8,423 bases of DNA from Candidatus Puniceispirillum sp. (GTDB lineage Bacteria > Pseudomonadota > Alphaproteobacteria > Puniceispirillales > Puniceispirillaceae), in contig JABJBD010000023.1 of NCBI GenBank assembly GCA_018668795.1, forward strand, positions 1-8,423, read 5' to 3'. Numbering within the stretch: position 1 is the stretch's first letter; each line of letters begins with the position of its first letter. A program made the position numbers and the translations under genes. The notes below the pieces were generated by a model, which saw nothing but the letters and a program-made list of their open reading frames with translations, was not told the origin of the DNA and did not search any database. Shown one piece after another: positions 1 through 6,649 of this stretch.

Positions 1-750
1 CAGTTCTCCTATAACGCCGATAATTATGGCGTTCTGTTGCATTGCCCAGACAGCGGTGATACGGCCTGTATTGATGCCGGCGATGCCACCGCAACCGAAG
101 CGGCACTGACACAATCTGGATGGTCATTAACGCATCTGTTTATCACGCATCACCATGGCGATCATACAGCTGGTTTAACCTCATTAAAAGCAACGCATAA
201 CGCTCATGTTATCGGGCCACCGCCACGTTCGACGCCAATTTCCGGCATTGATCACGCAGTGTGGGATGGTGACAGCTTTGAATTTGCCAATCGACAAGTG
301 CATGTGATTGCGACACCTGGTCATACCACTGACATGATTAATTTCTATCTGCCTGATGAGAAGATTGTCTTTACCGGTGACACGCTTTTTGCCCTTGGAT
401 GTGGTCGTGTCTTTGAAGGTAGTTTTGATATGATGTGGAATAGTCTGGAAAAACTGCGGGCGCTACCTGATGACATCATTATCTATTGTAGCCACGAATA
501 TACGCAGGCAAACGCCGATTTTGCCATTACGGTTGATCCGCATAATGATGCACTTAGCAAACGCCGTGAGCAGGTCATAGAACAGCGCGCAAACAATATC
601 GCAACTGTGCCAACTATCATGTCGGTGGAAAAGGCAACGAATCCGTTTCTGCGGCCTGATGACCTGTTAATCCGCGCGCATCTAGACATGGCGCATGCCA
701 GCAATGCCGATGTGTTTGCCGAAATACGCCGCCGCAAGGATGCGTTCTAG
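1..750 (+). CDS. gloB: Hydroxyacylglutathione hydrolase (glyoxalase II), 5' partial
   Basis: Cytosolic metallo-beta-lactamase-fold thioesterase that hydrolyses S-D-lactoylglutathione to D-lactate and glutathione, the second step of methylglyoxal detoxification. The frame is open from base 1 and 249 residues are visible. E. coli GloB has about 251, so only roughly 5-10 N-terminal residues lie off the left edge. The apparent TTG start at 37 is internal, because the family's N-terminal DNYG..L motif lies upstream of it in the same frame. The binuclear metal site is complete: THHHGDH (visible residues 49-55), TPGH (His108), FTGDT (Asp127) and CSHEY (His165). The LGCGR-FEGS segment, the VPT...E...NPFLR segment and the C-terminal RRRKDAF glutathione-binding end are typical of true GloB rather than a generic lactamase-fold hydrolase. 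After the TPGHT histidine it reads TDMI where most homologues have LGHI; this is not a metal ligand. It converges on the Rap1a-like gene. Confidence 0.95.
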   Translation, partial: QFSYNADNYGVLLHCPDSGDTACIDAGDATATEAALTQSGWSLTHLFITHHHGDHTAGLTSLKATHNAHVIGPPPRSTPISGIDHAVWDGDSFEFANRQVHVIATPGHTTDMINFYLPDEKIVFTGDTLFALGCGRVFEGSFDMMWNSLEKLRALPDDIIIYCSHEYTQANADFAITVDPHNDALSKRREQVIEQRANNIATVPTIMSVEKATNPFLRPDDLLIRAHLDMAHASNADVFAEIRRRKDAF

Positions 751-768
751 TCGCCAGAACAGACTTTA

Positions 769-1164
769 TTATTCGGGACAACTATAGCTGTCTTTCATGG
801 CACCCCATATCAGCAATGTTGCTGCAAAATCAAGATTGCTTTCGGGTCGTTGCATCCATTTCATCGTTGTTGCTTTGAGTGCATCAGGCTGAATGCCCTC
901 AGGCATGCAAAAGACGCGCTTATTATCAGATGATTTTTCACTAAACAGATCAACCGTGGTAAAAGCATCAACCGCCCCCGTGATATAGACAATGCAAATA
1001 GCATCATCAGTCGGGTTTTGTGATGTGCAATAAAGTTTTAACGCATTGCCATCAATAAAATCAGCATGGGCAATTGTTGGTGCCGCCACAGCACCTGTTA
1101 TCATCAGCAAGCATGAAGCCAGCAGATGTTTCACTGTCGAAAAAAGCGGTAAAATCTTTGGCAT
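769..1164 (-). CDS. Secreted Rap1a/Tai-family small protein
   Basis: Predicted 131-residue periplasmic protein. A positively charged start and hydrophobic stretch end in AHA (residues 32-34), a good signal peptidase I site before Asp35. The mature part resembles the Rap1a/Tai domain: an opening F.DGN.L..YC, then C..YI.GAVDA, a central CMPEGI..., and a helical ending with ...CP. Mature cysteines 46, 57, 86 and 129 could form two disulfides. Founding Rap1a members are immunity proteins against type VI secretion amidases, but many family members are orphan periplasmic proteins of unknown role, and no effector or secretion gene is nearby. I chose the ATG at 1164 because GGAG lies 5 nt upstream (1170-1173); an in-frame GTG at 1179 would overlap that site. 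The gene begins 41 nt after the zinc dehydrogenase stop, so it may be the last gene of that transcription unit. Family assignment is by motif recognition only. Confidence 0.72.
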   Translation of the reverse strand: MPKILPLFSTVKHLLASCLLMITGAVAAPTIAHADFIDGNALKLYCTSQNPTDDAICIVYITGAVDAFTTVDLFSEKSSDNKRVFCMPEGIQPDALKATTMKWMQRPESNLDFAATLLIWGAMKDSYSCPE

Positions 1165-1205
1165 GTAAACTCCGTACACTCTATGAATCTCGCAACCAAT
1201 CTTGC

Positions 1206-2198
1206 CTATAGACCCGTATCCAAAATAATTTTTGGTGGGGCGATACCTTCGTGAATATCCATAAATGATTTTGCCCCTTCACCAAGTGGCCGCAATTCAG
1301 CCCAGCCCTCGCCCGTGACCACACCATCGGCAAGCAATGACAAGCTTTCCGCAAAATCCTGTTCACTATAGCAATAGCTACCTTGAAATATAATTTCCTG
1401 TAGGGTAATGCGCCGCGTATCCAGACCATCCGCATTATCCTGCAAGCCAATATGAACGATCACCCCGCCTGGTGTAACCAGCGCCGAGGCGGTTTTACGC
1501 GTTACCGCCGCACCCACCGCATCGATAATGATATCAACAGGCTTGTCATCCGGCGTTTCATTAAGTGGATCATAAGCTCGTGCGCCAGTAGCTTTTTCAA
1601 GCATGTCACGACGAAGCGGATTAATTTCGGCAATCCACAGATCAGCATAGCCAAAATGACGAGCAACCTGCGCACATAAAAGCCCAATAGCCCCGCCACC
1701 CAGAACCACAAGGCGACTTTCGCTAGGTGCTTTTACAGCTGATTTCATACCAAGGCGGACAGTATGCACCGCACAGGCAAGTGGTTCGGCAAGTGCCGCT
1801 TGCGCAAAGCCAAGATGATCTGGCAGGACTGTCAGATTGGTGGTCTTGATGGCAACCTGTTCAGCAAAAGCGCCAGGCACCCGCATGCCTATCAATTCGC
1901 GGGACGGGCAAAGATGCGTTGTCCCTGCAACACAGGCTGGGCATGTACCACAGGTCATCAGCGGATTAATAGCAACACGTTTGCCTTTATCAGGGCCAGA
2001 AACAACATGCCCAACAGCTTCATGTCCAAGCACAAGCGGAGGCACCCGGCGCGCATCATGGCCATGCCACGCATGCATATCCGAGCCGCAAATACCACAA
2101 AATGCCAGATCAACAATGGAATCATGCGCACCAGCAACAGGCGCAGGCACATCACGAATTTCACTTTCCATTGTACCTGTGTAAACAAGCGCTTTCAT
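1206..2198 (-). CDS. hpsP: Zinc-dependent alcohol dehydrogenase, probable DHPS 2-dehydrogenase (HpsP-like)
   Basis: Medium-chain zinc dehydrogenase of 330 residues, in the sorbitol/L-idonate 5-dehydrogenase group. Catalytic zinc ligands are Cys37 (CGICGSD), His59 and Glu60 (GHEAVG), with Glu139 (LAEPLAC) nearby. The four structural-zinc cysteines are 84, 87, 90 and 98. The Rossmann motif GGGAIG is at 167-172. An acidic Glu191 at the end of the second Rossmann strand suggests NAD rather than NADP. In DHPS clusters, two 2-dehydrogenases interconvert (S)- and (R)-DHPS through the 2-keto compound, and a zinc enzyme and a short-chain enzyme are expected. Its ATG overlaps the upstream stop by 4 nt (ATGA, 2195-2198), indicating translational coupling. 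The enzyme class is certain. The DHPS role and the symbol rest on neighbours, since the hpsO/hpsP names could be swapped and a polyol substrate cannot be excluded. Confidence 0.82.
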   Translation of the reverse strand: MKALVYTGTMESEIRDVPAPVAGAHDSIVDLAFCGICGSDMHAWHGHDARRVPPLVLGHEAVGHVVSGPDKGKRVAINPLMTCGTCPACVAGTTHLCPSRELIGMRVPGAFAEQVAIKTTNLTVLPDHLGFAQAALAEPLACAVHTVRLGMKSAVKAPSESRLVVLGGGAIGLLCAQVARHFGYADLWIAEINPLRRDMLEKATGARAYDPLNETPDDKPVDIIIDAVGAAVTRKTASALVTPGGVIVHIGLQDNADGLDTRRITLQEIIFQGSYCYSEQDFAESLSLLADGVVTGEGWAELRPLGEGAKSFMDIHEGIAPPKIILDTGL

Positions 2199-2953
2199 TT
2201 TGCTGTATATCCCCCGTCAACAGGTAATGTCTGCCCTGTCACATAGCCACTTGCATCCGATGCAAAAAACAGCAACGGACCACGTAAATCACTTAGTTCA
2301 CCATTGCGTCCCATAGCTGTATTGCGAGCATGATGATTGGCAAGATCAGAATTATCAAATACAGGAGCAGTCAGTTCAGTTGGGAAAAACCCAGGTGCGA
2401 TCGCATTTGCCATGATGCCATGCCGTGACCATGCTTCAGCCATGGCGCGTGTAAGCTGAACAATACCCCCTTTGGCCGCCCCATAAGCAATGCCATTTTC
2501 AAACGCGCGAGTCGATTGTAATGACGCAATGTTAATAATGCGCCCCCAGCCAGCTTTTTTCATATGCGGAACAAAAGCTTGCGCCACCAAAAAGGGCACG
2601 GACAAGTTCAGGTGAATTGTGTCCTGCCATAATTCAGGCGAAATATCATCAGCCGATCTGCGATGGTTAACACCAGCTGCATTGACGATTATATCGGGTT
2701 TTATACCAGCGTCATGACACGCTGTTTGCAGGCCACTGATAGCATCTGCACCAACAAGATTTAGCGCAATTGACGTACCATCATACCCCGCAAGCACAGC
2801 ATCAAGGCGATCCTGACGTCGGCCGACAAGCGCTAGTCGCGCGCCAGCCTTGCCAAGTTCCCCAGCCATGAACGCACCAATACCACTGCTGGCGCCAGTA
2901 ACAAGCGCGGTTTTGCCCGCTAGCGAAACAGTGATATCGGCGTTAGTGCTCAT
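2195..2953 (-). CDS. hpsO: Short-chain dehydrogenase, probable DHPS 2-dehydrogenase (HpsO-like)
   Basis: Classical short-chain dehydrogenase/reductase of 252 residues, the usual family length, resembling gluconate 5-dehydrogenases. The cofactor motif TGASSGIG is at 19-26 and NAAG at 91-94. The catalytic tetrad is Asn116, Ser144, Tyr157 and Lys161 (YGAAK), and the C-terminus carries GQTLPVDGG. The second strand ends VGRR (Arg45, Arg46) with no acidic residue, which usually indicates NADP(H) preference. Next to hpsN and a zinc dehydrogenase, the likely job is oxidising or reducing C2 of DHPS as half of a two-enzyme racemase. The ATG sits 2 nt after the HpsN stop, and its own stop overlaps the next start, so the three dehydrogenases look translationally coupled. 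Substrate is inferred from context; the family alone would also allow a sugar acid or polyol. Confidence 0.82.
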   Translation of the reverse strand: MSTNADITVSLAGKTALVTGASSGIGAFMAGELGKAGARLALVGRRQDRLDAVLAGYDGTSIALNLVGADAISGLQTACHDAGIKPDIIVNAAGVNHRRSADDISPELWQDTIHLNLSVPFLVAQAFVPHMKKAGWGRIINIASLQSTRAFENGIAYGAAKGGIVQLTRAMAEAWSRHGIMANAIAPGFFPTELTAPVFDNSDLANHHARNTAMGRNGELSDLRGPLLFFASDASGYVTGQTLPVDGGYTAK

Positions 2954-2955
2954 GA

Positions 2956-4248
2956 CTAACCCAGATTCTCACCTGGGAAATATTTACGCAACCTGACATC
3001 AGCAGCACGTGCGTGACCTTCCATGCCTTCAAGCCGCGAAATACGTGCCGCAGCCGCACCGACTTCGCGGTTGGCTTCGCGCGTCATACGCTGGGTTGTG
3101 ACAACCTTCATAAATTTATGCACTGACAGGCCACCTGTATAATGGGCTGCCCCTTTGGTTGGCAGAATGTGATTGGTGCCTGAGCATTTATCACCATAGG
3201 TCACGGTTGTTTCCTCACCAACAAACAGGGAACCATAATTTTCTAGGCGATCCATATACCAGTCATCTTTGGATGTATGAACTTCGAGATGCTCGGCAGC
3301 ATATTCGTCGGACACTGTTGCAACCTCTTCATCCGTATCACACAGAACAACCTCACCATAATCCCGCCATGCGGCAGTCGCAGCATTACGCGCAATTTCA
3401 GGTAATGCATCAATATGCTTTTCCATCTGACCCATCACATCATCGGCAAGCTTCTGTGACGTGGTAAATAGCCATGCTGGCGAATCTGGGCCATGTTCAG
3501 CCTGACTGACAAGATCTTCAGCAACAACTGCCGGATCAGCGCTTTCATCAGCAATAACCGCAATTTCTGTTGGGCCTGCAAACATATCGATACCCACACG
3601 GCCATATAGGCTACGCTTGGCTTCGGCGACAAAACGGTTACCAGGACCAACCAGAATGCGGGCTGGCTTGCCGGTAAACAGACCAAAGGCCATTGCCGCG
3701 ATACCTTGCACGCCGCCTAATGACAAGATAGTGTCTGCCCCGCATAAATTCATGGCGTAGAGAATAGCTGGGTTTGGCCCAGCTTCACCATTCGGTGCTG
3801 AACAGGCAACAATATGCTTTACGCCAGCTACCTTTGCCGTTGCGATCGACATAATCGCCGACGCCACATGCGCATAACGGCCACCTGGAACATAGCAACC
3901 AGCTGTTTCGATCGGAATCAGCTTTTGGCCAGCCCACAAACCTGGTGACAATTCGGTCTCGAACGACTTGATCGAGTCGCGCTGGGCTTCGGCGAAAGTA
4001 CGCACACGGTCAAGCGAGAACTGGATATCGTCTTTCAATTGTGGTGACACAGCATCAGCGGCGGCGGCTATTTGCTCGGCGCTAACCACTGCATTTCCAC
4101 TATATCCATCAAGCTTGCGACCATACTCAAGTGCTGCTTCCTCGCCACCAGCTTCGATAGTAGCAAGCATCTCAGCAACAATTTTTTGCGTTTCATCCGT
4201 GCCGGTTTGCGGCGTTTTTGACGCTTTCTTCAGATACGTAACTGTCAT
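2956..4248 (-). CDS. hpsN: Sulfopropanediol 3-dehydrogenase (HisD-like)
   Basis: Histidinol-dehydrogenase-fold enzyme of 430 residues. HpsN oxidises (R)-2,3-dihydroxypropane-1-sulfonate to (R)-3-sulfolactate with two NAD+, via the aldehyde. HisD-type zinc ligands are present: Gln249 and His252 (SQAEHG), Asp353 (YGDK) and His412 (EGMEGHA). The catalytic pair Glu319-His320 (AAEHLEVHT) is also intact. The opening YLKKA.KTPQT, the GLFTGKPA segment (189-196), AKRSLYG..GID.FAGP (210-226) and LPTKGAA..TGGLSVHKFMK (362-381) match HpsN proteins as I remember them and differ from biosynthetic HisD, which usually has a small or aromatic residue at Lys365 and SVDDF-like residues at SVHKF. No his genes are adjacent; a TRAP transporter and two C2 dehydrogenases are. 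The ATG lies 11 nt after the permease stop, with an AGGA ribosome site overlapping that stop. A related HisD-like dehydrogenase for another diol is the main alternative. Confidence 0.9.
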   Translation of the reverse strand: MTVTYLKKASKTPQTGTDETQKIVAEMLATIEAGGEEAALEYGRKLDGYSGNAVVSAEQIAAAADAVSPQLKDDIQFSLDRVRTFAEAQRDSIKSFETELSPGLWAGQKLIPIETAGCYVPGGRYAHVASAIMSIATAKVAGVKHIVACSAPNGEAGPNPAILYAMNLCGADTILSLGGVQGIAAMAFGLFTGKPARILVGPGNRFVAEAKRSLYGRVGIDMFAGPTEIAVIADESADPAVVAEDLVSQAEHGPDSPAWLFTTSQKLADDVMGQMEKHIDALPEIARNAATAAWRDYGEVVLCDTDEEVATVSDEYAAEHLEVHTSKDDWYMDRLENYGSLFVGEETTVTYGDKCSGTNHILPTKGAAHYTGGLSVHKFMKVVTTQRMTREANREVGAAAARISRLEGMEGHARAADVRLRKYFPGENLG

Positions 4249-4259
4249 GTTTAAAAGTC

Positions 4260-6509
4260 CTATTTTCCGTAAATATATTCAGGTAACCACAATGCGATTT
4301 CCGGGAATGAGAAGATCAGCGCAAGTCCGATCAACTGAATCACCATAAATTGCATCATGCCAAAGTAAATGTCTTTCAAATCCCATTCAGGTACAACACC
4401 CTTGAGGAAATAAGCTGACAAGGCGACAGGCGGACTGAGCCACGCTGTTTGCAGATTGACCGCCACCAGAATGCCGAACCATGTCAGATTAATATCAAGT
4501 TTTACCAGAACTGGAATCAAAATCGGTACAATAATGAGTACGATCGGCACCCATTCCAAAGGCCAGCCTAACAAGAAAATCAAAGCCATAATGATGACCA
4601 GCACCATCGTTGCCGAGAGATCCCATGCAAGCAGGAATTCAGTAAGAAGCATTGGTGTTCCAAGGCGAGAAAATACTGCACCAAAGAAATTGGATGCCGC
4701 CACTAGGAACAAAATCAGAACCGAAATTTCCAGCGTTTTCAGCAACGCCTCATAGAACATCTTTGATGTGAGTTTGCGATAAGCAATGGTCAGAACTAAT
4801 GCGCCAAACGCTCCACAACCAGCACCTTCGGTCGGTGTTGCCCAGCCAAACAAAATTGATCCCAAAGCAAAAGCAACCAGTGCCGATGGTGGCACCAACC
4901 CCATAAAAAATTCGTACCATAGATCGGAGAAGAAAAAGCCAGCCGGCTTATTCTTTTTTACCCAGATGGACGCGTAATACATCAAGCCCATCCAGCCAAT
5001 CGGAATCAGGATTGACGAGAATGGGAATATGCCTTGAAGACTGCCAGACAGGCCTTTTACGATCAAAGTGAACAAGATGATAATTGATGAAATCACCATT
5101 GTAGCTTCTAGCCAGTAAAAGGAAGATGTAACTGGTTGATTCTGAGGTGGTAAAATTGGGCCTAGCGAAGGATTGAGCCAGCACCGAATCAACGCATAGG
5201 CGGCATACATTGAAGCCAACATAATGCCAGGAACAATCGCGGCTGCAAACAAATCGGTAACCGGAACCTGCAATACCGGCCCCATCACAACAAGCATGAT
5301 CGAGGGCGGAATCAGAATGCCCAGCGTACCACCAGCGGTAATTGTGCCCGCAGCAAGGCGGACATCATAACCAGAACGATTCATTGTTTTGGCAGCCATG
5401 ATACCCAGAATGGTAACTGACGCCCCCACAATACCTGTTGCCGCCGCAAAAATGGTTGATACAAAAAGCACCGCCAGATATAGCGCACCACGTGTACGTG
5501 ACAACATCAACTGAACCGAGGTGAACAGACGTTCCATCAGGCCAGCCTGTTCCATCATGATGCCCATGAACACAAATAACGGCACCGCAGCTAGTGTCTG
5601 TTCAAGCATCACATTATTGAACTGCAAGGTTTGTAGATAAAAAACCATCTTGCCGCCAAAACCCCATGCCCCAAACACAAAGCCTAGGAAAATAAGCGTA
5701 AATGAAATCGGGAATCCAACAAAAATGGCAAGCAACATAACGGCAATCATGATGACGCCAATCATTGGTTGCGACAGCCCCCCAGCACCTTTCAGACCGC
5801 TGTCAAACAAACCGCCAAGGGTGATGATATCGGGGAAAAATACATTCCCAAAAACCAATGCCAAACCAATGATATAGACAGGCAGGAATTGCACAAGCCG
5901 ACGTTGTGCTGTGCCGCCCATCTGGTGGCAACAGCGTAATAATTCAGCAATACCCTGAACCAGTAATAAAAACGCGCCGATTGGCATCGCTGAACGCGCA
6001 GGCGCCAAAGGTGCCATAAGCGCGGTATCCATTGAACGTTCCCATGTTACCCATGCCTTGACTGTGTAATCCATCGACACCCAGAAAAAGAACAGCAACG
6101 CCGGAAAGTAAAAAAATAAATAAAGGGACGCATCTACAATCGCCTGAGTACGTGGTGACCATGTGCGAAACAGAAAGTCAGCGCGGATATGTACGCCGCG
6201 CATCAATGCGTAACCAGCACCCATCATAAACATGGCACCACAGAACATACGGCTTGTGTCATAGGCCCAGTCAGTTGGCGCCACAAATACCTTGCGCGCA
6301 ACAACTTCATAAATCATCGCAATAATAACGGGTACCAGCATAAAGCAGGTGATTTTTCCAACCCAGTTATTGAGCACGTCAATATTACCAACGATCACAC
6401 GCATCCATGGATGCATGTCCTCAGGCGTATCGCCTGGTTCACCAGCACGACGTTCCGCAATCAACTCGTCAGAAATATCGAGTTCTTGGCCCTCTTCATT
6501 CTGCGCCAT
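4260..6509 (-). CDS. TRAP transporter permease, fused DctQ-DctM
   Basis: Inner-membrane permease of 749 residues that couples solute uptake to a sodium or proton gradient with a periplasmic binding protein. An acidic cytoplasmic N-terminus (about 1-36) precedes a DctQ-like four-helix domain (about 37-200) with DWAYDTSR and RGVHIRAD (104-111). A linking helix near 207-225 leads to the DctM domain (about 250-749). DctM hallmarks are MGIMMEQAGL (315-324), GGTLGILIPPS (393-403), ATPTEGAG (557-564) and NLQTAWLSPP (685-694). Residues 440-555 form the long, partly hydrophobic middle segment seen in large DctM proteins. The small and large subunits, separate genes in many TRAP systems (hpsL/hpsM-like if this is a DHPS system), are one polypeptide here. 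An AAGGGGG ribosome site sits 4 nt before the ATG. The binding-protein gene lies just upstream and hpsN 11 nt downstream, so it probably imports the sulfonate those enzymes use. Substrate is inferred. Confidence 0.93.
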   Translation of the reverse strand: MAQNEEGQELDISDELIAERRAGEPGDTPEDMHPWMRVIVGNIDVLNNWVGKITCFMLVPVIIAMIYEVVARKVFVAPTDWAYDTSRMFCGAMFMMGAGYALMRGVHIRADFLFRTWSPRTQAIVDASLYLFFYFPALLFFFWVSMDYTVKAWVTWERSMDTALMAPLAPARSAMPIGAFLLLVQGIAELLRCCHQMGGTAQRRLVQFLPVYIIGLALVFGNVFFPDIITLGGLFDSGLKGAGGLSQPMIGVIMIAVMLLAIFVGFPISFTLIFLGFVFGAWGFGGKMVFYLQTLQFNNVMLEQTLAAVPLFVFMGIMMEQAGLMERLFTSVQLMLSRTRGALYLAVLFVSTIFAAATGIVGASVTILGIMAAKTMNRSGYDVRLAAGTITAGGTLGILIPPSIMLVVMGPVLQVPVTDLFAAAIVPGIMLASMYAAYALIRCWLNPSLGPILPPQNQPVTSSFYWLEATMVISSIIILFTLIVKGLSGSLQGIFPFSSILIPIGWMGLMYYASIWVKKNKPAGFFFSDLWYEFFMGLVPPSALVAFALGSILFGWATPTEGAGCGAFGALVLTIAYRKLTSKMFYEALLKTLEISVLILFLVAASNFFGAVFSRLGTPMLLTEFLLAWDLSATMVLVIIMALIFLLGWPLEWVPIVLIIVPILIPVLVKLDINLTWFGILVAVNLQTAWLSPPVALSAYFLKGVVPEWDLKDIYFGMMQFMVIQLIGLALIFSFPEIALWLPEYIYGK

Positions 6510-6597
6510 GATTAACCCCCTTTATGTCGTTATGCACCGCTACATTGCTGTGGCCAAAAAACGGCCGATTTACATCAGAAATTTAAAAATAAGTCTA

Positions 6598-6630
6598 GCG
6601 AGTCCCACATAACTATAATCTGGGACTCGC
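6598..6630 (-). terminator. Intercistronic hairpin between binding protein and permease genes
   Basis: A perfect 10-bp inverted repeat, GCGAGTCCCA / TGGGACTCGC, has a 13-nt AT-rich loop and starts 20 nt past the binding-protein stop codon. In the direction of transcription it is followed, after about 7 nt, by TATTTTTAAATTT, a broken T-run. It could be a leaky intrinsic terminator or a 3'-end mRNA stabiliser. Either would yield more binding protein than permease, the usual need in TRAP operons. The distance from stem to T-run is longer than in a textbook terminator, so partial read-through is more likely than full stop. No convincing separate promoter was seen between the hairpin and the permease start. 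Confidence 0.6.
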
Positions 6631-6649
6631 CATATTTATCGACCTTGAA

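Noticed and set aside
744..760. Short inverted repeat GTTCT/AGAAC at the convergent gloB end
   Set aside because: Only 5 bp and no T-run on either strand, too weak for a bidirectional terminator.
1111..1122. Lipoprotein lipobox (LASC, residues 15-18) in the Rap1a-like protein
   Set aside because: The motif fits, but a lysine interrupts the preceding hydrophobic region, the hydrophobic stretch continues after Cys18, and a clean AHA signal peptidase I site follows.
1181..1450. 89-codon minus-strand frame overlapping the end of the zinc dehydrogenase
   Set aside because: Another frame of the same strand through conserved dehydrogenase coding sequence; no recognisable domain.
1764..2246. 160-codon open frame on the plus strand inside the zinc dehydrogenase
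   Set aside because: It lies antisense to a gene with complete catalytic motifs, and its translation is rich in Arg, His and Asn with no family features, as expected of a shadow frame.
3159..3467. 102-codon plus-strand frame inside hpsN
   Set aside because: Antisense shadow of conserved hpsN sequence with no ribosome site or protein-family signal noticed.
2956..4248. Biosynthetic histidinol dehydrogenase (hisD)
   Set aside because: The fold and catalytic residues fit, but pocket residues, the HpsN-like N-terminus and neighbours (TRAP transporter, two C2 dehydrogenases, no his genes) favour sulfopropanediol dehydrogenase.
6551..6566. GGCC-flanked A/T run upstream of the permease
   Set aside because: Only a 4-bp self-complementary stem, expected by chance; no terminator or promoter signature.
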